Source: Cryptomeria japonica
Lineage: Eukaryota; Streptophyta; Pinopsida; Cupressales; Cupressaceae
Reading direction: 5' to 3'
Assembly: GCF_030272615.1 (NCBI RefSeq)
Contig: NC_081414.1
Location: 233,852,733-233,916,732, forward strand
DNA length: 64,000 nt
Shown here one piece after another: positions 14,267 through 26,760 of the stretch. The translations under genes and the position numbers were made by a program. How positions within the stretch are numbered: the stretch's first letter is position 1; each line of letters begins with the position of its first letter. The notes beneath the pieces are model-generated. The model saw nothing but the letters and a program-made list of their open reading frames with translations, had not been told where the DNA came from and did no database searches.

Positions 14267-14442
14267 AATGCAATGTTGCTACATGCCCAAAATCAAGTAT
14301 TTGATAGAGGGAAAAATATATTTTCACTATTGGGGCTTGAGGCCACCAAATCAGGTCAATGAATAAGGCACATGGTCTACTCCACTAGCGATTTGAATTC
14401 TTGCTATGCCCACAAGGGGCATACATCCCCAGACAGAGCCAC

Positions 14443-14501
14443 TGTTGGAACCCTAAATTTTGCAATTTTTAGAATTCCAGATTCCAAGACAAGGAACAAG
14501 A

Positions 14502-14569
<68 letters not shown>

Positions 14570-15736
14570 AATAGGTACAAGTAATATGTTTTATATTTGT
14601 TGCACAATATGACGCCATAACATAAACATAATAATGGGCATAAAAAATGCAATGTGAAGCACCAAAGGGGGTATTTACATCATTTAAAGACCATTTATCC
14701 ATTATTTACCCATAAATAGCCTTAAAATACCTCTAATATGCCTAAACAACTTGTAAAGTGACAATTAATTACATGAACTAAGGCAATTTCGGGATTTGAA
14801 ATTATTTTTATATAAAAGGGGGGTGTCTTTTCACCCAAAGGGGGTATGAAAACCATTCAACCACATATATATGTGTGATATAAAATGTAAGAGAGGGGGA
14901 AGAGAGATACTTGAGGTGGAGGCAATTTTGTACTTTTAAACTTTTTATCAAAAATAACCAGTTGCATTTTCTTTCTCATATGTGTTGAAAGTTAACATAT
15001 TTTCAATAGGCAGTTGTTCTATGATATTATCTCGGAGAAGATAAGGTTGCTTGTGTCTTCTTAGTGAATTTTATGTTCTTATCGTTATAAGTTTGAATAA
15101 AATACTTACTTGTGAATTGTAATTGTTCCTGGTAATTCTTCCTTGAATGGTCTCTTAAAGTAAGGGTTAAATTCATTCAAGCAAATTATAGAATAAAACA
15201 GTTAATGAATCTTTTTGAGGGAAAGTAACTGACAGATTTACCAAAGGGGTAGATTTAAAAATTGTCTCATAGAAGCATACATGAAGTCCTGGTGAAATAT
15301 AAGACTCTGTAGCCCAAATAAGAGGAAAGGCCCTAATCATTTGTAAACAAACTCTTTAACCATACCAATTACCCTTTACTTTTAAGCATTAGGATTAGTA
15401 GAGTAGGTATAGTAGGTAATTTAGCCAAAGTGTAACATATACTTTTGTAAGATACATAGATCAATACACACATTTGAAATCAGCCTGTTTAAGAAACTTA
15501 TGCCATTCTGAGATTGGGAGATATCAGATTAAGACACTAAATCTGTTACAAAAAGCATTAGTTGAAGGAACAACTAGTGAGTAGGAATACCCGTTTAAGT
15601 CCTGCAAAGCCTAAAGTGAGAGAGTTAGTAACCAAATAGGTTCACTCTATAAGTTGGCCAAGTCAATTAGAGGGTTTGATCATAGGTGTTGGCATTTCCT
15701 TAGAACCTATCCAATCTGTTTATTTGAGACCCAACA
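14443..15736 (+). repeat. 3' LTR of the gag-only element
   Basis: Same start, end and internal order as the LTR at 11574. The TA array is shorter (14507-14567), which explains most of the 40-bp length difference. No strong polypurine tract is visible before it; the flank reads AAGGGGCATACATCC further upstream. Confidence 0.85.
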
Positions 15737-15744
15737 AATCCAAC

Positions 15745-16612
15745 CAGTGATTTTTTTTAGTGGCTAATATTTGCCAATTGTCTATTTTTTGAAATTTGGA
15801 AATCAAAATTTGGCTAATAAGTTCAACTTTTAAGGTGACCCAAATCACCACATTTTTACAAATTTTTATTTTAGTGTTATTTAAATCGCCAGAGAACTTA
15901 TTTTATTAATTTTGTTAGTTCAAAGATTCGCCATAATATTCGATACATGATTGGATTAGATTTGCCAACATTTTATAATTTATTGTAGCAATTTAAATTA
16001 ATTCACCAATAATATATCATAATTATTAGTTACTTTAGGATTATATCAACAATCTTTAGTTGTCACCATTGATTTAAAATATAATCTAATGACCTTCATT
16101 GTATTCCATGAGGTAAATTGTACCTACAAGTTGTAATGCTCGTGGGGGTTCATATTTCTTTTGAATTGTTGACCTCAATGAAAATCAATGGTCCTAAAGC
16201 AATTTTTGACCCCATAAGTATTACAAATTGTTGGTACATTTTCTCTCACAAAATACACATAGGGGTATTAGATTATTTTAAATTAATGGCAAAAACTAAA
16301 TAAAGTAGAGTCTAACCCTTAAACTCATTAATGATTTCCACATCCAGGTCTATACTTTTCTATAAAAAATATTTTTTTATTTGAAAGGATTTGCAATAGT
16401 AATTAATGCATACTCTAATTATTTTCCAAGATTTGCCAATATTTTCTACCAAAAAAAATTCATATAAAAAAATTCGCCAATAAAATTAATATTTTTCTTT
16501 AAAACAAAAGAAAGATGCGCCAATAAAAATTATTATTATATTTTTAAAAACTTAAATATTTGCCAAGATTTTATACAATTTTTTGAGAGGGGGTTTCTTA
16601 AAGTTTTCACTA
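15745..16612. mobile_element. Non-autonomous hAT-like DNA transposon
   Basis: Starts CAGTGATTTT and ends TTTTCACTA, so the two ends match the short YAGTG terminal motif of hAT elements. Flanks are AATCCAAC (15737-15744) and GATCCAAC (16613-16620), an 8-bp TSD with one transition, the hAT length. The interior is AT-rich, without a transposase frame. A motif of the form TT(T/C)GCCAA recurs on the plus strand (near 15780, 15930, 15962, 16432, 16472, 16520 and 16560), the kind of repeated subterminal site hAT transposases bind. Confidence 0.65.
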
Positions 16613-16620
16613 GATCCAAC

Positions 16621-17640
16621 CATAAAGAGTTCTATAGGTGCACAGGGCAAAGAGTGGAAAATGATATCATACTTGAAATAAGTAGAAAGCCCTAGAATAG
16701 GGCACTCTCTGACCATTTCTAACACTTTTTGGCTGATTTTTAGAGGGACACATCTAGTCACCTAGAAAAGTTGGAATTTAGTATTCCTTATATATCCCTC
16801 TAAGGAAATGGAATTACTCTTGGTCATTGCATGCGAAACAATAATGATTTTATAAGGCCACTAAGTCGGGAAATCTTAATCATCTCACAAAATAGCTTGT
16901 ATGCATTGGATAGCTTATCAACCCAACACAAAGAGACTTATAATTATCAACTTGTCAGAGCAAGGATGATATACATAGAAGTAGATGTAGACTGGCTCAC
17001 TCAGAACAACTAATTAACCTACTAGAATAAAATTAATCAAACCACCCAAACTATTTCTATTATAGTTGCTTTATTATTATGTTTTGAAAAGTTTGGAAGG
17101 CATGTGTGGGGATAGGTGGGGGGATAAAGGCCTAGCCCCTTAATTAATCATCTTGTTGGAATAAGGTTGAGAGGCTAAAGGTCATTGTTGTTGGCTATCC
17201 TAGGTTGAAGATCTGATATCCATGGGAAGGGTAGAGACAACAGTTCAACAAAATGGAATCCATTTTCTTGCTACTAGGTCGACCAATCCAAGCAGGAAAT
17301 ATTATTAATAACATTTCCCACTTGGATAGCTCTTCTTGCACGGACTAGCTCCTATCTCCCCATGAAGGGTTGGGATAAGAAGGAGCTTCTCTTGCTATCA
17401 ACTCTAGGTCAGTAAAATTTAGTCGGTACATCTTTCAAGAGAATGCTTGGTTCTAGGATTATCCAATGCTAGGTTTTTAATCAGGAAACCCTCATTTTAT
17501 GAAGGAAGGTTTTCCCTCACCCAGAACTATAGACTTGTTGGAAACCTTAGCCCCCAACCCTAGGGATCCTTGTGATTGAGAATCTATAAGTTATTATAAG
17601 ATTAGACAGCCTCAAATTAAGGCACCCTTCAACGTTGTCC
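16621..17640. other. Unassigned non-coding sequence
   Basis: No coding frame, terminal repeat or tandem structure recognised. Confidence 0.4.
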
Positions 17641-19620
17641 AATATTTTCTGCTCTAGTTTGAGGGTACATGTTCTTCTCGGTCTCATATTTTCATATTTG
17701 AACTACTATGTTGATTTCAAGTTTCATATCTTATTATTTATGTTTAAAATATTTATTTTTCTATTATTTAACCTAGTTCAATCACACACACTTCACAATC
17801 TCACATTCATTATAACTGAAGTGGGAAAAAAGCATCAAAAGTGGAAAACCCATTTGATGTCCCTAGTTGGGAGGATCCAAGTGGTTTAAAAGGCCTTATC
17901 GTCTCATGTGTTTTTCTTTTCTTATACTTGGCCTTTTACAAATTGTCACTTTCATAAGATTCAAAATATCTTGGATTATACATGCACAATCAATTGGCAG
18001 TGTTGTTTTTTTCCTAAGAGCTTGGGTGGTTTGGGTTTCCAAGATCTCAAGATTAAAATGATAGCTTTGGCAGTTGAGTCAATCATCAAGGAATTTAATG
18101 GAGATGAGCCTTGTAAAGTGCTTGTTAGAAATAACTTATCCCTCTCTAAGCCTAAGAAAGGAAAATCTTAGGGGGCACTACATTATTCGAGATATATTGT
18201 TCGATAACTTTAAAATAAAAGTCTTTGGATTGCCTTTTCTTTAGATCATGTGGAAGGCTTGGATAAATGTGCTTCATTGATTGCAAATTAGTGAGGTTGT
18301 CTCCTATTTGCAAAAAAAGTGTACTAGGTAAAGATCTATATGGTGGAATTTATTTTTGGAAAGATAAACCCTTGGCTCTTACCCAAGGCTATTCTACTAA
18401 AAACAAGGCTTCCAAAGGTATCAATAACTTTCAGGATATCTTGGATGGTAATAATTTTGTCAGTTAGCAATAGATTAAGACTCAATATTTTCTTCTTGAG
18501 AATCAAAGTAGAACCTTTTTTGTTATGTGTAAAGATGTTGGTCGCCTACTTTTACATTAATTGTTGAGTTTAGTGTTTTTAGCCTTGTTTCATAGAATGA
18601 TGGTTCTGTTTTTTATCAAACCATTGTTAAGAAACTCTCCTATATGCTAACCAATACAAGGGAAAAAACTGATTGGTTAAATAAGTATTGGCACTTTGAT
18701 TGTTTTGAGAATGTTTGGTCTTCCCGACTTGGACATATCCAGTCTAATTTTGAGAAGCCAAAAATTCTTGTTTTAGATGGTTGATATTAGTTAAAAATCT
18801 TGATGTTGGTCATGAACTTGTTGTGTGTGGATTACTTTCTAGAAAATCTGATTTGTGTAATCCTTCCAAGTCTTTTCAACACATTTTCTTTGAATGCTAG
18901 TATGCATGTACTTTGTGTTTATAATTTTCCGTTAATTGTTTAGGGTGAAACTGTAATGATGGTTTTGATGGGAATGAAATACTTGTTGGTTATGTTAAAT
19001 TTTTCCATGTTAAATTCAATTTATGCTAGCTTGTTTTGACTAATGAAATTTTGTGGACTATTTGCAAGAAGAACAACAACAAAGCATTCTAGGGCAAAAG
19101 GAGATTCCTTACTAAGTTCAAAAGTGAAATTAGCTTATTTTACATCTCTTTGTAAATTTGTCTTGTTGTGGAGATCCCAAAGGACATATTCATGATTCTT
19201 CTCGAGGAGGGTCTTACCATTGTGTACAAAATAAAAATCAAGAACACTCACTTCTTCCCAAAAGGGAGAGACAAACTAAATTAGGAGGAGTTTGCTCTAC
19301 TGAAAGATTGCATGGATAGAAATACTATCAGTAAGCCTCCAAAAGTGGACAAGCCTAAGAAGAGAAGGAACCTACTACCAGCCCATAGTAAAAGATGTTA
19401 ATCCTGAGGATGAAATTTACCATCCAATTAGTACTTATGAACCTGGTTATGCCGAAATGAGTTAAAAAATCATAGAGTTGTGGGAATAAATATGTTATGT
19501 AATACTCTTTTTGAGTTACTCTATCATATGTAAGCATGTTTTAGTGGCTTTATAGTAGTAAAATTCTATAAAGAGGGTTATTATTTTGGATTGATGGAGC
19601 ACAACTCCTTGTAATGTATT
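17640..19620 (+). pseudogene. LINE ORF2 C-terminus (post-RT and zf-RVT region), decayed
   Basis: At 18010-18070 the frame reads PKSLGGLGFQDLKIKMIALA, the conserved segment just after the reverse transcriptase of plant LINEs. Further on, 18770-18930 gives GHELVVCGLLSRKSDLCNPS and a following FQHIFFEC stretch, the Cys/His zinc-binding zf-RVT region. Between them are several frame changes and stops. The polymerase core is missing upstream, so this is a fragment. The 19.2-19.6 kb stretch may be its 3' end, but no poly(A) or TSD was found. Confidence 0.6.
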
Positions 19621-20305
19621 ATATTTTGTATTATACGTATAATATAAAATGCAGGATTCAATACTTTCACTCATAAATGGGCCCTGAAAAAATGGAAAAA
19701 ACTTATTTCTATGTTCAAAGGTGGTGTCCTAACTTTGATCTTGTATTAGGCAACCTCCTTTTTACCCTTTATGGATAAGATTGTATAATTTATGAGACAA
19801 ATAATCAACTATGCGCTTGTACTTGAAGGAATTTAATTGCATTTCTTGGTGTTTTTAGATTCATTATTATAGTATTTGACTAACAAAGCTATAAAAAAAA
19901 AAAATCAATCATTGGTAACACCATTATTAGTTTTAAGAATCTAATGAGCATCATACCATAAGATATTCTTGATGATTTGGTGCAAAGAAAATACTTTGAA
20001 GATATTAAAAATTGTCAATATTGATGATTATTTCTAAAGACACCCAACAGAAATACGATTACAAAAATTTCTTTTAAGACTTATATCTTCTCAATAACCA
20101 TTTTATGTATCCAAAACATGTCCATTTGACTATATCTATTTATTAATAAAAATAAAACAAAAATTAGTTTCTTTTTTGATTAATTAATAAATATAATCAA
20201 ATATATATTTTGATATTTCTAACAAAACATTTCCCTCAACAATATTATAAATATTTCAAAATAATAACCACTCTCTTTTTCAATAACATATTTATATTAT
20301 AACCT

Positions 20306-21151
20306 ATGGTCCCAAGACCTTGGACCAGGAAATCAAATTGGACATTCCTCTTCATGTCCTGAAGGAGAAGCAGGGGACTCTGCCTTAAGATGTGGATAGT
20401 GACTTACAAAAAGAATGTACTTTGATGAATCTGGTGATGGAAGCGACTAGAAGCCAGGAGAACTACTGGAAGTGGCTGGGGAAGGAGATTGATACCCTCA
20501 AAGAGGGGATTAAGGAGATAAACTATATCTTCATTGATTCGCTTGAGCCTAACAAAATGGAGAAGCTCATGATCATGACCCAGAAGCTTTCCCATGATGT
20601 GGAGGTTATGAAATGTAATCATGAGCAAAGAATTGAGAAGGTTGAGCAGTTTGTGGAGGAGATCAAGGATAACCTTAAGAATCTGGTAGACATAAGCAAG
20701 GAGGCCATGAGAAATAGTATGGAGGGGCTAGAAAAGATCAATGCCATGGTGGTGGAGTACAGATCCAATCCTATTGACAACGATTATCCTGGTGATAGTA
20801 ACAGAAAGAAAGAACTAGGCGGTGAAGACTCTGTCATGGGTGGCAATCAACTACGAGCCCTAGTTCCAAGACCAGAAGCAAGACCAACAATAAGGGTACC
20901 TCTAGGTTCATTATGGAGGACTTGGAGGAAATCAACAAGGTTATCATCCAGAAGAACAAGGAGTTGGTGTACTTGCTTAATTGAGTGTTTGTTTGTGCTT
21001 TGTTTTTGTTGCATGTTGTTTCTTTTTGCTTTTGAGCTCCGTCTGGGGTGTTCCCTTGTTTTGTTGTTGGTTTCTGTTTAGTTGGCTGATGATCAGTTTC
21101 TGTAGAACTCTTGATTTCGGATCCATGTAAAACCCGTTTATCTTTATCAAA
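20306..21151 (+). mobile_element. Non-LTR-type insertion with a 21-bp TSD
   Basis: An identical 21-bp AT-rich sequence stands on both sides (20285-20305 and 21152-21172). The related locus at about 8238-8256 has this site once and uninterrupted, so the empty site is visible in the same window. A long TSD, coding sequence beginning right at the left junction and a 3' end of the form GTTTATCTTTATCAAAA are typical of target-primed reverse transcription by a plant LINE: either a 5'-truncated LINE-family copy or an mRNA retrocopied by LINE enzymes. No intron-like gap was seen. Confidence 0.8.
20308..20984 (+). pseudogene. Coiled-coil protein fragment, retrocopied
   Basis: Coding begins at the insertion junction, with no start codon, so the N-terminus is missing. 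A stop (TAA) at about 20386 interrupts an otherwise open frame that runs to about 20865. A one-base frameshift there moves to a frame ending in EDLEEINKVIIQKNKELVYL and a stop at 20982. The sequence is rich in Glu, Lys, Leu and Met with heptad-like spacing (for example NKMEKLMIMTQKLSHDVEVM), so a coiled coil is likely. I do not recognise the family. The Phe/Leu-rich extension read without the frameshift is not real protein. Confidence 0.55.
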
Positions 21152-22062
21152 AACATATTTATATTATAACCTCTCATTTTCTTGTCAAATAACTATTATA
21201 TAAAATTACAATGAATTGAAAACTAAACGTTTGTATTCTTGTTTGGTTGGTTTTATATGTGTATACAAATCACCTGCCCATTTTGACTAGATCCGTATCA
21301 ATCAAGATCTCCAGTTTTTCGTACTCAACTATTTGAGGAATTATAACCGAAGAGAGCTAAATAAAAACGTCTGTGACTTCTGAATAAGTTAATATGGACG
21401 CCACTGTTAGATAGACATTCATAAGATATTCATTTGCTTGTTAAGAAGAGCCAAAACAAACTACCAAAATATGATCAAATGAAAGGACTAGATGATAAAA
21501 TATTTCATTAGTCAACAGAAATCAAAAGCATAAATCATACTAACAAGCTAGCTGATAATAAGGAAATTGCATGGAAAATATCAACAACTTTGATAAGGAA
21601 ATTCCGAGCTCTCTACAATCCACCTGCTTTTTTTGTTTTTGCTGAAAGTTAATACTCATAATAATAACAAGTGTTAATGTGAGACAAATTAATGGAACAC
21701 TTCAAACAGCTAAATTTCATCGTATGCTTCCTTTACAAACATGATTAATAAGAGAAAAAAAAAAAGTCAGCTGGAGACGTCTATTCTAATAGTTGTGGTG
21801 ATGTTGAGTGGAATAATTTCAGATATAATCTCTTGACCAACAAAAGATTGTATTATATTTTGTCCAACTCTTAAGATGTAAAACGAGGAGTAAATGCCCA
21901 TAAGAGAAGACAAATAATGTGTGTATATGTGAAAACAACGCCTGAGGACTACATCCATGGAACTTTCCTCGTAGGAGATTCCCTGAAAGTGATATTATGC
22001 TCTCATAATCAACAAGAAAAGGAGACTTTTTATTGTGGGCGAGGTGTAAATGTGTCATAGAT

Positions 22063-22145
22063 TTTTTAATCATTTAAGAGTAGATCTTGTAGATTTTTTA
22101 TCATTGAAGAGTTGGCATCAAAGATTTTTTAACCATTGAAGAATG
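22063..22145. repeat. Short tandem repeat, three degenerate units
   Basis: The block AGATTTTTTAA(T/C)CATT(T/G)AAGAG recurs three times at about 30-bp spacing right after repeat R. Confidence 0.6.
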
Positions 22146-22500
22146 AGATATTTAAATAGAGTCTTTATACAATGATATGATATATCTCACGTGAACAAGT
22201 AAATTTTATCTATTTTTTTAATATATATGATCTACATATAATGAAAAATGAAAACAGTTAAAAATATCTATATAATCTAATACATATATAATGATAAGAA
22301 AGAAAATAACTTTAAAGTAAAATAAACCAAATGGCTCCCCTCCCCATACCCTTGCTCCCCCAACCTACCTATATATATATATATATATGAAAAATGAATA
22401 CAACTAAAAATATCTATATAATCTTTTATATATTATATCATAAAAAAGAAAATAAAAATAAAAAAGTTAAATAAATAAAATAGCACTTTAGCAAATATAT
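22146..22500. other. AT-rich spacer with short direct repeat and TA tract
   Basis: A block of about 35 bp beginning GAAAAATGAA occurs twice (about 22240 and 22387), the second just after a TA run at 22369-22388. Nothing coding. Confidence 0.5.
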
Positions 22501-22539
22501 ATATTTATACATTGTTTATTTGTAAATAATAGTTGGAAT

Positions 22540-22740
22540 AATGGGGATGACCCCACAACGTAGCAGTTGGCTGCGGGCCTCCTACATGGAAGGTCTTGGG
22601 TTCGAGTCTGCTCGAACCCCATGTAACCCACACACGAGCAATGGAGAGATAAGGTGATGCCTAGGCATGGAAGACAAGTCGACACAAGGAGATATAAGGG
22701 TGTTAATGTCAAACAAATATGAGGATGAGGCCCCTCAAAA
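22540..22740 (+). repeat. Possible tRNA-derived SINE or polymerase III promoter relic
   Basis: GGTTCGAGTC at 22599-22608 matches the B box of tRNA-type promoters, and TAGCAGTTGG (22561-22570) could be a decayed A box at a plausible distance. The B box lies in a perfect 9-bp inverted repeat with a 4-base loop (22598-22619). No poly(A) tail or TSD was identified, and the body ends near the CACTA left end at 22791. A chance B box cannot be excluded. Confidence 0.4.
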
Positions 22741-22790
22741 ATGTGGTCTCACTAGTTCATAGCTCCAATCAAAAGCGATTCGACTTCAGC

Positions 22791-22910
22791 CACTAGTACA
22801 TTTAGGTCAAAATTACAACAGCCTCCAGGAGAGTTCCGACGAGTATGTTGTGCATCCGACGGCACTCCTTTGTCGGAATTTTACCCTTTGGAGTCGGAAT
22901 TCCGACGATA
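22791..22910 (+). repeat. CACTA left terminal and subterminal repeats
   Basis: Terminal repeat at 22791-22816, then TCCGAC(G) at 22835 and 22855, GTCGGA at 22872, and the 14-bp palindrome GTCGGAATTCCGAC at 22893-22906. Repeated subterminal motifs in direct and inverted order are TnpA binding sites in characterised En/Spm elements; binding here is inferred. Confidence 0.8.
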
Positions 22911-23574
22911 GGCCAATTTTTCGGAAAAAAAAAATTTATAGAAAAATATTGACATTGGTATCTCTCTTCTATCTCTCTTCTCTATCCCTATCTACTATCT
23001 CTCTTCTCTCTCCCCTCTCTAGGTCTCTTTCTCCATCCCTCTCTTCTTCTATGAAGGTGATGAACTCATAGAAGTTTGGAGGAGATAATTTGACTAAGTT
23101 AAAATTTTGTTTAAGTCATGATCATGATACTAGCTTGCTCATCAAGAGCAATTTGTGCGAATGAACCCTAGAAATGTGCCCATGCTAGAGAAGCAAGAAT
23201 TCCAATAAAACCTAAGGCAATGCTAGTAAGGGGTCAAAATTAAAGAATTAGGGTACAAAAAACAAAATTTGGCTAAGTCGAGATGTTGCTCAAGGATGAC
23301 CTAAATCATGGAGTGTAAATCAATCATGAAACATGAGAATGGATAGGTCTTGACCCAAGCAACGTAAGTCCCCTTTGCGATTCTAGCAGATATCACATCA
23401 CAATCATTGAGTCTATCTGCAATATAAAGTCAAGACCTGACTATTGGAATCTTGGAGTCATCCCATTTGATCACGTAGTTTAGCACTTGGGAGGATTTTG
23501 TTCAAGAGAGGATAGAATACTTAGTATTTTATTTTGTGTTTCATAGTGCATAAAAAACACATCAACAAAAACCA

Positions 23575-23725
23575 TTGAAAGGTTTGGTTAAAGCCTTCGA
23601 ATCACAATCTCTACGAGAAGCTATCAAGAGTGCCCAGAATTTGGAAACTTTAGTATCCAAGAACATAATTCATAAGACACCACTTTTAGAGCAACCAAAG
23701 AAGCCTATCAATGTAATATTTTATT
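23575..23725 (+). pseudogene. Possible gag scrap
   Basis: An open stretch reads GLVKAFESQSLREAIKSAQN, which resembles the linker after the core of Gypsy gag proteins. It is too short to be sure and is followed by LTR-like sequence. It could also be unrelated. Confidence 0.25.
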
Positions 23726-26700
23726 TACCTTGGATATGTTTTATCCTAAGTGTGATATTCCACTATTAAAAAGCTTAATTAGGTAATATTTTTACTTAGG
23801 TAGAATAAGATAATGAGTTGCACATTCTCCTTCTTTGATTGAGATTCTACTTTTTCCTTGTCACAAATTTGGAAACTTGGATAAGCAATTTCTTTTTTTG
23901 GTTTTCTACCTCTTCATGATCCTCATGGATTTGGAATCTTGGAAGCTATATATTGTAGGTTTTTCCTCGATTAACATATCAAATGAAACTATTGTGAGCT
24001 TCCATATCTTAACGTACCAAGGGCTTAAGTTTGGGGACAATAGGGGGATGACGAAGGGGACGGGGTGGGATGCAAATATATATACAACTTAAAAAATTAA
24101 TTATAAAAGGATGTGTATAGAATAAGTATAACAACTGTAAATAAGACTTTGCCACACTATGTAAATTTTACAATAAACATTAAAAATATGTCAATGATTG
24201 CATTTAAATTTGAACATTAACAATGGTGGTAGAGTTTTGGAACTTTGGGAACAAACTAAGAATAAGTATAAGAATTGCAGATGAAACTTTGGCATACTAA
24301 GTGTTTAAACTAGTCAACATAAAAAAAAATGGAAACGATTGCATTAACAATAAGAATGGTGGGTAGAGGTTTGGGGTCAATGGGTAGTGCCCCTTGTGGG
24401 GGGTTTGGGGCAAAGCCCCCATCAAGGTTAGGGGGCATTGCCAAACCTTTAATACGGATGACATTTTAACAATAATTTCACCATTTTTGTTTAGAATTGG
24501 AGTTTCTAATTGGGGGCCATGGGAGACTCATAGGCATCCTCAAGATGGTCAAGAGACTCCTTGGAGTCCCTAGGACGTCCCTAAGTGGTGTGGCAAGGGG
24601 ATGTTTCCCCTAAGTATTGCATCCTGAAAAAATAGGGATTTTGGAGAGGGGGAAAGGGTCCCCATGTTTCAATGGTTTCAAAAGATTCTAAGTTTTTTTT
24701 TTATCTTGTCATAACAAAATATACTCCTCTTGCATCCTTGGATGATTTGAAAATTGAAAACAATTTGACAAGAAAAAACTAACTTCTAAAGTTTAGACTT
24801 AGTTTTCTTTTTTTATCCAAGTCACTACAACATTTCAATGATCAAAGTAGCTTTTTTTTGGTGGTTTCGAAGCATCCAAAAGGCTTGAGAAATTCAATAT
24901 TATCTTTCATTCCACCAAAATTGTAGATCAAGAAGCATGCTCACAAACAAGGATTTGTTTGTAACTTAAGGCAATCGACTAGTTTTTGGGGCATTTTTAG
25001 GTCTAAAGAACCTACCATTGTGTCAAAAAGGCCCATAAGACCACATTTTCATCTAAAACTTGTCTCTTTTGGTCATAGAAGCATTTAAGGAAAAAATAAA
25101 TCACACAACCAATGATATGCCTATACCATACATATTTGAGTTAAAATAAAAATAAAAAATTGACAAGGTTTGGAGACCACTGAACAATTTGGGAGATTGC
25201 TAATACATACACTCAATTTATAAAGTCTCAATTTTATGTACTTAATCTTTGAGAGGCCTATACAAAAGCATTTTGTAATTGCGAACTAAGATAAATTTCC
25301 ATTTTTGGCAGTTTTCATCATGGATTATGGTATTAAATTCCGACATTCTATTGTCAAGATAAATTCAGAGAACCATTTGTACTCGAAACAAGGGATAGTG
25401 AAAAATTACATTATGTAGGATCTCCTACCCTATCTCATTGAATTCATTCCTACACCAAGTGACTATGAACAAAAGCGTAGGTATTTAACAACAATGACAT
25501 GGTCCATGGACTAGTGATCCTCCTCTTGATACTCCATCTACAAATGGGAACATCTCTTATACACATTTCTACTTCAGAATTAAAAGTTGCTTCTTCTAGA
25601 ACCTTCCATGATTCTTTGCAATAGGATTATATGTCTTCTAGATTCACCTCACTAGGACACATTCCTATCAAGCATCTTTACTTTTTTGAAAAGTAGACCA
25701 CATTTCAGATCTAGATGACACCATAATGACTTTGATTTCCTCTTGCAAGATATTCCTCCATCATGTATTGCTTCATCGAAGTTCAAATTTTCTTCTTCAA
25801 GGGCTATCAATGATTCTCTATATAGGATTCTTCGTGTCTATGAGATCCACTTCATTGGGAGGCCTACTTAAACATTTCACATCTGTTTGTGGACTCTCAC
25901 CTTTCAAATATTGATGAAACAATTGAGAATATTTGTCTTCTCATTGATGACAATACCCATCGAGTTACATCGTCTCCCATTGTAAATTCACTTGTTCTAT
26001 CCCCACCATATCATGCGACATGACACATTCTATTTCACATTAATTAAGGTCTCACACTTCAATGATTGTAGTCCCTGAATCTTCTATGGAACAATCACAG
26101 CTTAACATCAACATCAAGACACATGAGTCGCTTCAAAAACCATACATCTGAATTCCTTTCTACATTCCACTTGAATGAGAATTCAACAATTTGACAACTC
26201 AAGATTTCCATATTGTGAAAGGAAGGTGCATCATTTGTTGTAAATGAACCTACTACAACATTCACCATTCAACATTTTGCATTGCTTTTCTCTCTTCTTT
26301 GTGGAGGCACCAACTTTAGGGGATCGGGTGGGTCTATATTATCCTTCACATATGTCACTTGGGATGGAGTTTTGTCCTATGGATTTTCTAGTCTCTACTT
26401 CGAGAGGGTACACTCTCTTTATAATTTGGGGTTATTTCATATTTTACATGGATACCTAACCTTGTGACCCATTTCTTCTTACCTCAATTGCACTTAAGGG
26501 GGTGTGCCAATGTACCATTTTATTCACCAAGTGGATATGTTTTATCGTAAGTATGATATTGCATTTGTTTGTTTAGTTTACTTAAGTAATTTCTTTTAAC
26601 TTGAGATAATGACTTGCACATTCTCCTTCTTTCATAGGATTATGTTTTTTTTCCTTATCCTCAAAAATTTGGAAACTTGGATAAACAATTCCTTGTCTTT

Positions 26701-26760
26701 TGGTTTTCTATCTAAAAATCTTGGATATCGAGTGAAGATATTGTGAACTTTTTCATTTTC
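23705..26760 (+). mobile_element. Probable degenerate LTR element nested in the CACTA
   Basis: A stretch of about 250 bp at 23705-23960 is repeated in order at 26503-26760; both contain GATATGTTTTATC, CACATTCTCCTTCTTT and ATTTGGAAACTTGGATAA. The second copy is preceded by AAGGGGGTG (26499-26507), a good polypurine tract followed by TG. This suggests two LTRs about 2.8 kb apart, with the second continuing to perhaps 27.2 kb. The interior has no protein I recognise, and the LTR 3' ends and TSD were not located. Confidence 0.4.

Larger units (their letters stand above)
19905..22060. repeat. Dispersed repeat R, copy 2, split by an insertion
   Basis: Homologous to 7975-9000, in two blocks: 19905-20305 and 21152-22060. 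The gap is the 846-bp insertion described below. The last shared sequence is G(A/C)GTGAGGTGTAAA-like at about 8975 and 22040. Confidence 0.7.

Noticed and set aside
17640-18567. Several small membrane-protein-like open frames
   Set aside because: They lie in different frames across a decayed LINE ORF2 region and show no independent coding evidence.
20392-21081. A single 229-residue protein with a hydrophobic C-terminus
   Set aside because: The Phe/Leu-rich end arises only after a one-base frameshift near 20870; the other frame continues the coiled coil and stops at 20982.
22748-22755. A second CACTAG a short way left of the CACTA end
   Set aside because: It lacks the following terminal-repeat sequence that matches the right end, so it is a chance match.
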